In this document: positions 33,001 to 40,309 of the stretch, one piece after another
Numbering within the stretch: the first letter of the stretch is position 1
Layout: the number at the start of each line of letters is the position of its first letter
From: DATAGF01 sp963813355
GTDB lineage: Bacteria; Actinomycetota; Thermoleophilia; Miltoncostaeales; Miltoncostaeaceae
Direction of reading: 5' to 3'
DNA length: 64,000 nucleotides
Assembly: GCA_963813355.1 (NCBI GenBank)
Contig: CAWEYS010000018.1
Coordinates: 1 to 64,000, forward strand
Position numbers and translations under genes: made by a program
The notes under the pieces: model-generated
Seen by the model: the letters and a program-made list of their open reading frames with translations, nothing else
What the model was told of the DNA's origin: nothing
Database searches by the model: none

Positions 33001-33454
33001 ACGCGGGCCGGTCGCCGTCCGCGGGATGGAGCTCCAGTTCGGCGAGCCCGAGGATCTCCAGCAGCGCCAACACCACGGGAAGCTCGGCCTGCAGGTGATC
33101 CCCCAGCAGCAGCTCGAACAGCCGCTCGCCGATCTCGGCGGTGAACTGGGCCTGGTCGGCGCCGTCCGGTGCCGGCAGCGCGCTCATCGCGCGATAGGCC
33201 TCGCCGGCCCCCTCGAGCAGCTCCAACGCCAGGCCGGGGGTGGGCTCGTCGATGAACCCGCGGGCCTGGGCGGCGAGCGCCCGCGCGTCCCGACCGAGGT
33301 CGACGTAGGGCTGCGGCAGCGACGTGACGTCCCAGCCGAGCCGGAGCATGAGCCCCCGGAAGCGCTCCACGCTCGACACCGATTCGCCCAGCGGCGCCAG
33401 GGCCGCCGCGATGTGCGCGGCAAGCTGTTCGAAGGGGCCGGTGGGCGCGGTCAT
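30077..33454 (-). CDS. DUF6603 domain protein, 1,125 aa
   Basis: The ATG start (MTAPTGPFEQLAAH) overlaps the stop of the peptidase gene (ATGA), and the frame is intact. The first 300 residues are helical; then long beta-rich sequence follows. The DUF6603 signature spans about residues 570-900: LGFGFTLMGAGGLVALNR, then ALLFPDNPARDSAILFGQLD and EYFPASPGNTVIGPVIEVGW. After these come LGVLISLPQGVLTILGSLSA, FVLSVGGYHPGFQPPSHVP near 738 and FELEASAEFLSVTYLARGWF. The remaining C-terminus has a DLDDAVIRPDDSVVVVQSVA block. No signal peptide is evident. DUF6603 proteins have no established function that I know of. The GGYHPxF region is shared with the giant protein of operon 1, so each operon has one DUF6603-like member directly upstream of a protein with the shared PWLxLV domain. 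Confidence 0.85.
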   Translation of the reverse strand: MTAPTGPFEQLAAHIAAALAPLGESVSSVERFRGLMLRLGWDVTSLPQPYVDLGRDARALAAQARGFIDEPTPGLALELLEGAGEAYRAMSALPAPDGADQAQFTAEIGERLFELLLGDHLQAELPVVLALLEILGLAELELHPADGDRPAYGRLRLAWHELPAVLADAGGRILDRYRWGDAAFEPRAVLEEVLSLCAGAGILVGLGSPTPSVASGYAAGEATGSPPLGHALQVMVASAPAGDGRAPVGFDLLALPGSPGELPGLLLQPNLPPGLGSGFRLGEGWEVLVDGATDPASPLGLVVRPGALSLRTAFAAGGGLPPGGISATLQSTGTAPAVLLGSPTASRMEVGSTSVALTLTDDGGRPELAATVQLEDVALVISLSDLGAFLAALIGGGELRAAFGVEFTWTTGEGLSIGGEAGLELTMTPDLTLGPITIDVIELAVRGSTSPTPTVTAEALVGVTGSLPPISFTVDPCGIALQIDFVNGNAGPADIATVFLPPTGLGLSVEAPLTSGGGRIAAYPETGRYEGALAIDIASVGIQAMTVIDTAVAGEPDGWTFFASLTARFPGIPLGFGFTLMGAGGLVALNRAVDGEALALGLRDGAADALLFPDNPARDSAILFGQLDEYFPASPGNTVIGPVIEVGWGTATIVTGQLGVLISLPQGVLTILGSLSADLPTPDAPVLELRMDSLGVIDVPGGTVLVVASLYDSRLLGVIELSGDAGLYLSVIEDPYFVLSVGGYHPGFQPPSHVPAVLESLRQMRAEVEVAEGVSAAITAYFAVTSNSVQFGGGFELEASAEFLSVTYLARGWFEFDVLLQFTPFLLIAEVSAGVGVYAGDKELLGVELFAHLEGPEPWFATARGRFRFFVVNVRFEVTVGGHAAPERPPSADVLALMGDELAHPEAWSARHPSAPPAGLVLRTDLDDAVIRPDDSVVVVQSVAPLGETLARFGELTPVQDEVDVAGTAVVDGATGEALSGVEVEDVLGWFAPAQFQSMRDEARLAAPSYEQHRAGVAFGAGGVAVPDDEAVAAPEGHETEVWQPATGAVHALGVLAIDRPLDVLLGMSATGRAVTTWRGALADLERVAVAPTSYVLVDAATGLPDPGDAVVTRLVPSHAAAAVP

Positions 33455-36114
33455 CGCGGGTAGTGCTTCTTCGCGTAGGGGCCGTCGATGGCGGCGTGGG
33501 CCCGTGGGTCGGCCCGGTCCACGAGCAGGTAGCGGCAGACATGGCAGAACGTGTAGCCGGAGGAGCCACCGGTCGCCGTCTGGAACGCGCCGCCGCGCAT
33601 CAGGCACGCCCCGGTCGGGTGGTAGACGCCGCAGTTGTAGATCGATCCCGCCGTCGTACAGCCCGACGATGCGCTCCACGGGTGCGTATGGGGAGGTCGG
33701 GGACAGCAGCGCCGCGGGGAGATTCACGGCCCAGAGGATCCCGAACTCATCCGCCTTTCCGTCCAGGATGGGGACCGTGCACGCCGTCCCGGGCCTCCGG
33801 TTCACCGGGTGGTCCGTTTGCTCCAGGTGATCCCTGACGACCTGCGACAGCAGCGGCAGCGGTTGGCCGTTCGCGTCGAGCACCACCCCGATGAGCACGC
33901 TCCCCCCCGGGAACACGTCCGACGGTGCCCCCGGCACCGCCGCGGTGAGGGTGACGGCCTCGCCGACGGGGTCGACATCGCGGACCGTCATCGCAGCGCT
34001 GTACCTGGGCGCCGTCGGCCCGGATCCGGTGGTGTCGAGGAGGTCGCGGGTGCGGAGCATGACGGTGTCTCCGGCCGTGAACTGCGCCGTGTGGCCGTCC
34101 GCCATGAGGATGTCGGTGTCGCCCGGCGACGTCTGGGAGAGCGGGTACGTGAGCCCGGCCTTGGTGATCCTGGGCCAGCCCGCCCAACGGGGCCAGGGGC
34201 CCGCCGGGGGAGTGACGTCGATGTGCCCTCCCGGCGTGGTCACCGTCGTGGCGTGCAGCAGGTTCCCGTACGCCTCGACCCTGGCCAGGACGTCCGGGGT
34301 CAACGGGGCGGGCGCCGCGCCGTTGCCCCCGTACTCGTCCCCCAAGCCGAGCGAGTGCCCGCATTCATGCGCGACGACCCGCGCCGTGGCTGCCGCCAGG
34401 AGGAACGGGGCGCTCGGGGCGGGCTTCTGATCGACGCGCCAGCGCGGACCGTCCTGCGAGCTCGGCAGCATCACATCGCTGCCGATCGACGCGGTGAAGT
34501 ATTCGGGCAGTTCACCCCCGCCGTACGCTCTGCTGCGGGACAGCAGGCACACGAGGCCCCGGTCCTTGCCCTTCGGGCCCCAAATCGCGCTCCCGAACGG
34601 CGGCGGGGGCGAGCCCGGCGGTGGTGGCTTGCCCTTGTAGGTGATCGCGTCGAGGAGCTCGTCCAGGTCGGCCTGAGAGGCGCGCCGCGGGTTGAGGGTG
34701 ACCGTGCGGGGGAACGCGGCCGATGTCGCCTCCATCGTCGGTGGCGCGCCGTGGCGTACGCCGAAGGCTGTGGAGGCCTGCTCGAGCAGCACCCGCTCTC
34801 CCAGCGCCAGCCACGACTCCAGCACGGTCGGGTCGCCCGCTTTGGCGGGAGGGGGAACGAAGTCGTACTGGGCCTGCTGGAGGTTCGGGTCGTAGAGGCT
34901 CTGCCAATCGGCCAGGCGCGTCGCGGCCGTCGGCGGTGGGCTCTGGCCCTCGTACACCGGGATCGGCAGACCGATCTCGTGGATCATCTCCTCGAGGGTC
35001 CACGTCCCGGCGTGGCCGGGGGGAACCCTCCGAGCAGCGGTGGTGCTGGCCGGACGGGTGCCGGAACCGGGCCGGCGTTCGCCGTCAGCTTGGTTCCCGA
35101 CAGGGCCTTGTTGGAGAGCGCGTGCTCGGTGCAGATGGTCGTTCCGGATGCCCAGGACCGGATGAACACGCGCCAGAAGTTCAGCTCCCCGAGCACGTGG
35201 TTCAGCGGGACGAAGGCCGATGTCCCGAGCTTCTTGACGACGGCTCCCACAAAGGCGTCGAAGCTCGGGCGCTCGTCGGCCGTGCCGGCCGTCCCGTCGG
35301 TGAATCCCTCCGCCACGAACAGCACGTTGGGGACCTCGGCGTGGTCGTCTGGGCCGCGCCCCCCAACCCAGACCGCCTCCCGCGGCGCCCCCCAGCTGTC
35401 GGCTGCGCCCACATCCGCGCTGGCGCTCCGGGCCGGTCCGGTGCCGAGCGGTGGGAGGGCGAGCGTGACGGTCCACCATCCGCTGGTCACCTGGGACGAA
35501 ACCCATCCCCCGGACGGGTCGATGGGCAGCGGTCCCGGGGGAGGACTGCTCCACTCGGTCGCGGACCATCCGCTGGTCGTCCAGCTCGGCACGTCCTCGG
35601 TGACGTCGCCGACCGTGCCGTCGTCGAAGCGGGCCATGACGGTGAAGCGCTGCTGCGCGGGCCGAGCGGGGTCGCCTGCGGGCCGGATGATCAGGTCGTC
35701 CGGCGTCAGCCACAGGTCCTGGATGGCCTGGTGCAGGTGGATCCGCATGCTGAGCGGGGCAGGGGCGCCGCTGACGTTCGCCACGGTCGCCTCGATGAGG
35801 AAGGTCCGCAGCGCCGGTGACGTCGGCCAGCCGATCAGGATCGTGACGACGCCGGTCGTGGCGTTGACGTGGACACCGTGGCCAGTCATGTTGTTCTGGG
35901 CGTCGGGGGTCCCGTTGAACCGCGCCCGGAACACGGGCGCGGCGGCCGGGTGAACCGCGCGCAGCGCGGCGAGGTTCATCAAGGAGCGCTTCCCGGTCGC
36001 CGGGTCGTCGACAAGGAACCGCAGGTCATCGATGAGCGCCCGGGTGGCCGACCCGGCGACGCCGTGCACGTCGCTGCCGCGCATCTCGGGCCAGGTCAGG
36101 GCGAGAACACTCAT
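33451..36114 (-). CDS. M64 (IgA peptidase-like) zinc metallopeptidase, frameshifted, first gene of operon 2
   Basis: About 887 residues if two indels are bridged: one near 35,020 in a run of six C, one near 33,650. The ATG start (MSVLALTWPEMRG) is the first after a 460-base gene-free stretch. The N-terminal part includes PNVLFVAEGFTDGTA, matching the M64 pattern of a beta strand plus GY/GF-T. The zinc site is HECGHSLGLGDEYGG (about residue 580), an HExxH followed by the family's DEY. Near the C-terminus a cysteine-bearing block GACLMRGG ... GYTFCHVCRYLL resembles the usual M64 ending with CLM and CxxC. No signal peptide is visible, although M64 enzymes are often secreted. It could process or mature the large partner proteins encoded downstream, or be cargo. 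Its stop overlaps the DUF6603 start. Confidence 0.8.
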
Positions 36115-36575
36115 ACGGCCGGCGCGCTCCCGCCGCCCACCGTGCGGCCGCAGCCGCCTTCGCCGACACGTGACAGAGTTGTCGATCGGCGCCGGACTCT
36201 TGACCGCGGGTCCACTGCTCCCCCTACGCGGAGGTCGCCCCCAGCAACGACAGGGTGTACCGACGACTGTACTGGGGTTGGAGTTCGGATCCGGGGCTCG
36301 TCGACCACGGGAAGGGGAATGCGCCCCAGGAGCGTGATCTCGGCGGGCCAATGCTGACGTCCTGGCCGGGCCGCCATGTTCCGACCCGGCCGGCACGGCG
36401 ACGGGTCGTCGAGGTCGAGCCCCCGCCCCGCTCGAGGACGCCCTGCAGCCTGTCGCCGCCCGGCGGGTCCGTCCATGCGCCGGGCTGTCACAGAGTCGTG
36501 CCTGCGCGAGGGTGCGTGAATGTACCTCGGCGGGCCGGACCCTCATTCCCACGCGCTGCGCGTGCTGCGGGCCGC
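36115..36575. other. gene-free stretch upstream of operon 2
   Basis: No supported gene. It should contain the promoter of operon 2 (reading leftward), but no clear -35/-10 pair was found. A 15-base perfect palindrome (CACGCGCTGCGCGTG, 36,550-36,564) lies just beyond the stop of the DUF1772 gene and may serve as a weak hairpin terminator. Confidence 0.4.
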
Positions 36576-37052
36576 CTAGAGGGAGACCAGAGCCACCAGA
36601 AACAGGGCGAACGCCGTCCAGGTCGCCGCGGCTTGGATCCAGTTGAGCGCGAGGTAGCGCCGCCGCCCCGCCTCCCAGTCCGCTGGCATCGCCTCGGGGT
36701 CCCAGGCCAGCATCACGTCGTAGTGCGGTTTCTTCCACACGTTGGAGACGATGTACACACCGACGATCACAGCGGCCAGGCCGATCGCGGTGAGCACGAA
36801 TGGAGCGGAGCCCGGATCGTCCCAGAGGGTCACGAGCGCGACGATCGGCGCGATGGCCATCCCGATCGCGCAGACATAGTTGAACCAGGCCTTCCTCGCA
36901 GTCGGAAGGAACGCTCGCAAGAAGCGCTCGAAGTCCGGGCCGTCCATCGCTGTGAGCATCGGGTGCATGACCAGCGTCAGCATCCCCAAGAGGCCAGACC
37001 AGAGCCCCGCGAACACGACGGACGCGGCGAGCGCCCACTCCTCACCCGACAT
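36576..37052 (-). CDS. DUF1772 (anthrone oxygenase-like) membrane protein, 158 aa
   Basis: The ATG start follows a strong Shine-Dalgarno GGAGGAG. Four hydrophobic segments are seen: about residues 8-30, 58-78, 84-104 and 138-157 (AATWTAFALFLVALVSL). Between the first two lie MHPMLTAMDGPDFERFLRAF and ARKAWFNYV, typical of DUF1772 proteins. Around 110-135 are NVWKKPHYDVMLAWDP and RRRYLALNW, matching the family's conserved N-x(n)-P and W/R positions. DUF1772 includes fungal anthrone oxygenases, but most bacterial members are uncharacterised integral membrane proteins. It stands alone on the minus strand between gene-free stretches. The nearby SnoaL-like and ABM genes belong to families often found with DUF1772 in polyketide oxidation, which is suggestive but not proof of linkage. 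Confidence 0.7.
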   Translation of the reverse strand: MSGEEWALAASVVFAGLWSGLLGMLTLVMHPMLTAMDGPDFERFLRAFLPTARKAWFNYVCAIGMAIAPIVALVTLWDDPGSAPFVLTAIGLAAVIVGVYIVSNVWKKPHYDVMLAWDPEAMPADWEAGRRRYLALNWIQAAATWTAFALFLVALVSL

Positions 37053-37511
37053 GCGTGCTCCTCCACGGTACGGAGTCCAACCCTAAGCTTCGGTATGCCC
37101 GTGCACATGCCCTGCACGCGCACGCTGCACGACCGCCGCCGCCCCCCGGTCCGGGGCGACGTGATGGTCCGGCGCGTTCGTCGGGATCCTCTTCCGCCCA
37201 GCTCGTCGAGCAGCGAGGCCGTGCAGGGTCCGGGTGGTGCCGAGGGGTCGGGGCGGTCGTCGTGGGCCTCCGTGCTGCCCGTCCCCGTCAACCCGCCCGG
37301 CGGTGGGCTGGGGGTCAGCTGTGGGCGGTGGGGGCTCCCCCCTGAAGGTCGCCTCGGACCCCCGGGGGGGCTGACGCCGGGAAAGAAGTGACCCCCCGAT
37401 CCTCGACCACAGCCCCAGGGACTAAGCCCGAACGCCCGATGAGGACCGCGATCTCGCATGAGCCCGACCACACCGACCAAACGCTGCACTCGCTGCGGGC
37501 AGGGCGCATGC
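37053..37511. other. gene-free stretch
   Basis: About 460 bases between the DUF1772 start and the XRE regulator stop. Apart from the DUF1772 ribosome binding site, and GC-rich runs such as a G7 near 37,360, I see no gene, terminator or repeat that I can support. Confidence 0.4.
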
Positions 37512-38342
37512 TCAGGCAGATCGGGGCGCGCTGAGCTCGGCGAGCCGCGCTGCGCTCTCTGGGTTCATCGGCAGGAAGGTCTCGATCGCGAGGTTCGCGG
37601 CCGTGACGTCGAGCGGGGCTCCGAGGGTGGCGATGACCGTGAACAGCTCGACCTCGCCGAGGGGGGTCTGCAGCCTGAGCGAGACCACCGGCTGGGTGGC
37701 GGGGCTCGCCGGCGGCTCGCCGGGGAGGTAGGACTCGACCTCCTCGATGAGCTTGGCGAGGGCGGGATCGGCGTCCTCGCGGCTCCTCCGCTTCAGCCGG
37801 TGAACCAGCGGCGCGTTGCACGCGGCGGTCATCGACGAGATCCGCGGCAGGCCGCCCGGGTGAACGCCGAGGCGGAGCATGTTGATCGGTGGCTCGAGGA
37901 GCTCCGGGTCGACCCCGTCCCAGAGAAGCGACGCGGCTCGATTGGACTCGATCAGGTTCCAGAGCCCGTCGACGATCAAAGCCGGGTTCGGCTCGTGCGC
38001 CTCGAGCAGCCGCTCGAGCGACTCCCGAAGCGGCTGCATCACCTCCCCGTCGTAGGGCAGCTCCAGATAGGGAGGCGCAAAGCCGCCCGCGAGCAGCAGT
38101 CGATTGCGCTCGGTGATCGGCAGATCGAGGTGCTGGGCCAGGTGGACGAGGAGCTGGCGACTCGGGCTGGACCGGCCGGTCTCGACAAAGCTCAGGTGCT
38201 TGGTCGAGACGTTCGCGTCCAGGGACAGCTCGAGCTGGCTGAGGCCGCGTCGCGTGCGCCAGAAGCGGATCAGCTCGCCTGCGGTCTGGGGCTCCTGCTC
38301 GGTCTGGACGATCACGCGATTGAAGCTAGCGGGGCGTCCCAT
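37512..38342 (-). CDS. XRE-family regulator with MmyB-like ligand-binding domain, 276 aa
   Basis: The helix-turn-helix lies at about residues 22-75: IRFWRTRRGLSQLELSLDAN then VSTKHLSFVETGRSSPSR, the usual XRE recognition arrangement. It is followed by LLLAGGFAPPYLELPYD, which opens the MmyB-like transcription-regulator ligand-binding domain (MLTR_LBD). This type controls small oxidoreductase genes in actinobacteria. Length and domain order are normal. The ATG at 38,342 lies only a few bases from the operator described separately; a GTG at 38,315 is an alternative start, and neither has a good Shine-Dalgarno, so the message may be leaderless. Transcribed divergently from the SnoaL-like gene, it is likely to repress itself and that gene. 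The ligand is unknown. Confidence 0.85.
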   Translation of the reverse strand: MGRPASFNRVIVQTEQEPQTAGELIRFWRTRRGLSQLELSLDANVSTKHLSFVETGRSSPSRQLLVHLAQHLDLPITERNRLLLAGGFAPPYLELPYDGEVMQPLRESLERLLEAHEPNPALIVDGLWNLIESNRAASLLWDGVDPELLEPPINMLRLGVHPGGLPRISSMTAACNAPLVHRLKRRSREDADPALAKLIEEVESYLPGEPPASPATQPVVSLRLQTPLGEVELFTVIATLGAPLDVTAANLAIETFLPMNPESAARLAELSAPRSA

Positions 38343-38350
38343 CCGGTTCC

Positions 38351-38394
38351 ATTACCCGGCGTGTAAAGCCGGCCGGCATTACACGAGAGGTAAT
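38351..38394. promoter_or_regulatory. inverted-repeat operator between XRE regulator and SnoaL gene
   Basis: Two half sites face each other, ATTACCCGGCGTGTAA (38,351-38,366) and ATTACACGAGAGGTAAT (38,378-38,394), separated by 11 bases. The reverse complement of the second matches the first at 14 of 16 positions. Each arm is itself bounded by TTAC and GTAA. Its AT-rich ends stand out in this GC-rich DNA, and its place between divergent genes makes it the likely binding site of the XRE regulator. Confidence 0.65.
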
Positions 38395-38460
38395 CGACGC
38401 GCGGCCCTTCCTCCGGGACCGTTGACGGCGAAGCAACCAGACGATCAACGGAGGTGACCG

Positions 38461-38910
38461 ATGACCGAGACACAGGCTTTCGTCGAAATCTCATCCCGGA
38501 GCGCGGCCGAGTTGGCGGAGACGTACCTCGCGCTCTGGAACGAGCCCGATGCCGACCGGCGCCGGCGGATGATCGCCGAGCTCTGGGTGGAGGACGGGAG
38601 GCATCTCCTCCAGCCGCCGCAGGAGATCCGCGGGATCGCGGCGCAACCCGGGCTCGCCATGACGGCGACCCTCGAGGCGCGGGGACACCGGGAGATCGAG
38701 GCTCGCGCGGCCAGTGTCTACGAGCACTGGGTCGGCTCCGAGGGGCTCAGCTTCCGGGGGCGCGACGACGCCGATCGACTCGGCGACGTCGTCAAGCTCC
38801 ACTGGGAGGCGGTCGCCAAGGACGGCGAGGTGTTCGCAGTCGGGCTCAGCGTCCTCGTCCTCGCCGCTGGCGGCCGGATCGAGCGCGACTACACGTTCAT
38901 CGTCGCGTAG
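38461..38910 (+). CDS. SnoaL-like / NTF2-fold protein, 149 aa
   Basis: The ATG start follows GGAGGTGACCG, an excellent ribosome binding site. The protein has the size and pattern of the SnoaL-like cone-barrel family: an opening helix with ELAETYLALWNEPDADRRRR, then IAELWVEDGRHLLQPPQEIR, and a closing beta segment GGRIERDYTFIVA. Members are either ligand-binding proteins or cyclases/isomerases, so a substrate cannot be given. A small ABM-type monooxygenase gene follows after 17 bases, indicating a two-gene operon under the divergent XRE regulator. This pairing suggests a role in oxidising or detoxifying a small aromatic or polyketide-like molecule. That is inference. Confidence 0.8.
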   Translation: MTETQAFVEISSRSAAELAETYLALWNEPDADRRRRMIAELWVEDGRHLLQPPQEIRGIAAQPGLAMTATLEARGHREIEARAASVYEHWVGSEGLSFRGRDDADRLGDVVKLHWEAVAKDGEVFAVGLSVLVLAAGGRIERDYTFIVA

Positions 38911-38927
38911 AGCGGAAGGAGCGCACC

Positions 38928-39227
38928 ATGGTCATCGTCGCAGGACACGTCACCGTCAACCCTGAGCGGCGCGAGTCCCACCTCGCGGCCTTCAGGAGCG
39001 TGGTCGAGACGGCGCGCCAGGCGGATGGCTGTCTCGACTTCGCCATCGCGGCCGACTCGGTCAACCCTGCCCGCGTCAACCTGTTCGAGCGATGGGAGTC
39101 GAAAGAGGCCGTCACGAAGTTCCGCCGCAGGGGCCACAGGAACACGCAACGCACGGCACTGCTCTCGGTGTCGGTGGCCGAGTACGACATCGCCGACGCG
39201 CGGCCCTTGTTCGGGGGCAAAGCATGA
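38928..39227 (+). CDS. antibiotic biosynthesis monooxygenase (ABM) domain protein, 99 aa
   Basis: The ATG start has GGAAGGA seven bases upstream, 17 bases after the SnoaL-like gene. A single ABM ferredoxin-like fold is recognisable: VIVAGHVTVNPERRESHLAA at the N-terminus, then RQADGCLDFAIAADSVNPAR and VNLFERWESKEAVTKF. This matches the family pattern of a GC/GCxxF stretch followed by E-x-W. Members are cofactor-free monooxygenases or heme-degrading enzymes of about 100 aa; this one has no obvious haem ligand. Co-transcribed with the SnoaL-like gene and probably controlled by the divergent XRE regulator. Confidence 0.85.
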   Translation: MVIVAGHVTVNPERRESHLAAFRSVVETARQADGCLDFAIAADSVNPARVNLFERWESKEAVTKFRRRGHRNTQRTALLSVSVAEYDIADARPLFGGKA

Positions 39228-39235
39228 AGCTGCAG

Positions 39236-39289
39236 CACGGACCGTGCCACGACCGATGAGAACCACGGACCACGCCACGACCGATGAGA
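39236..39289. repeat. 26-bp direct repeat, two copies
   Basis: Copies at 39,236-39,261 and 39,264-39,289 share 24 of 26 bases, including CGCCACGACCGATGAGA or its near copy. They lie directly after the ABM gene. No pairing typical of a terminator is seen. They may be a replication-slippage duplication or a regulator site. Confidence 0.6.
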
Positions 39290-39487
39290 TCGGTGCGGCC
39301 CGGTCCGACCGACCGACGACCAAACCAACGAGAAGAATTGCGACGGGGATCGGTGGTGCCGGACGAGGACCGCCGCGGCCGCCGTTCGCAGCCCCTCGCG
39401 GAACTCGATCGCGGACCGGCCCGCGCCGGCATCCGGTCCTCGCTCAGCTCATCCTGGGCGAGCTCCGCATCCTGAGTTACGCTCACC

Positions 39488-40300
39488 ATGTCGGCCATGC
39501 GTCGTCTCAGCGCAGCAGCAGTCTTGGTACTCGCCACCGTGGCGGTCTGGCCGTCCGGTGCTGCGGAGTCGACGCTCACGCCGCGCAACTCCCTTGTTGC
39601 CCCGCTGCCCGTCAGCGAGTCGATCAGCATCGCGGGCGTCGGTTGCGGCGTGGCGGCGTCAGCGACGGTGACGCTGCCGGCGGGGGCATTCGACGTTCGG
39701 GTACAGCGGCCGTCGGTCGGCGCCAGGAGTGAGGACGGGGGACTAACCGCGCGACTCACCAACGTGTCCGTCCAGGGCAGCGCGGTCACCCTCACCGCCG
39801 TCGCAGACGGTGATCGCGTCTGCGACCCCAACGCGGAGGACACCCCGCCGGCGAATCGATCCTGGTCCGCCGACTTCGACGTCGAGGTCGGCTTCAAGCA
39901 GCGGGTTGGCGTCGTGCACTTCAACCGCGACGGGCCGGGCGGGAAGACCTTCAAGGTGCGCCCACGAGAGGTTCGAATCGGCATCGCCGGCGCAGCCCGC
40001 GGTGTGCGCTGGAAAACGTTCGGCGGACGCAAGGCCGTCGGCTTCGGCAGCTTCAAGTCGCTCATTCCCTGCGCGGGCGGCTGCAGCGACAACGGAACGC
40101 GCCTCAGGGTGGAACTGAGTCGGCCGGGCCGCTGCCCAAGCCTGAGGCTGCCCGGCCACAAGGAAGACGCCGTGTTCTACGTCAAGGTCGCGTTCGTCCT
40201 GAGACAGCGGCTCGGCGTGCTCAGGCCCGGCAGGGAGTGGATCAGCACCAAGCTCGAGTGCCCCCCGCCCGCGCCCCCGCAGCCGATTCTGATCCGCTGA
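39488..40300 (+). CDS. secreted protein of unknown function, 270 aa
   Basis: The start ATG is followed by a clear Sec signal peptide (MRRLSAAAVLVLATVAVWPS then AAES), with cleavage likely near residue 27. The mature part is beta-rich, with four cysteines in total (VGCGV, DRVCDP, IPCAGGCSD) plus two near the end (GRCPSL, KLECPP), so disulfide bonds are likely. Basic stretches such as GKTFKVRPREVRIG and a proline-rich tail (PPPAPPQPILIR) are present. No family recognised. It ends ten bases before the tRNA-like remnant at 40,310 and is therefore the last gene of the accessory segment. No Shine-Dalgarno of note precedes it. Confidence 0.7.
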   Translation: MSAMRRLSAAAVLVLATVAVWPSGAAESTLTPRNSLVAPLPVSESISIAGVGCGVAASATVTLPAGAFDVRVQRPSVGARSEDGGLTARLTNVSVQGSAVTLTAVADGDRVCDPNAEDTPPANRSWSADFDVEVGFKQRVGVVHFNRDGPGGKTFKVRPREVRIGIAGAARGVRWKTFGGRKAVGFGSFKSLIPCAGGCSDNGTRLRVELSRPGRCPSLRLPGHKEDAVFYVKVAFVLRQRLGVLRPGREWISTKLECPPPAPPQPILIR

Positions 40301-40309
40301 CGCTCCGGG

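Noticed and set aside
43..36114. Contractile injection system or tailed prophage
   Set aside because: No sheath, tube, baseplate wedge, spike, AAA ATPase, capsid, portal or terminase genes were found; similarity in style to hypothetical genes near such systems is not evidence.
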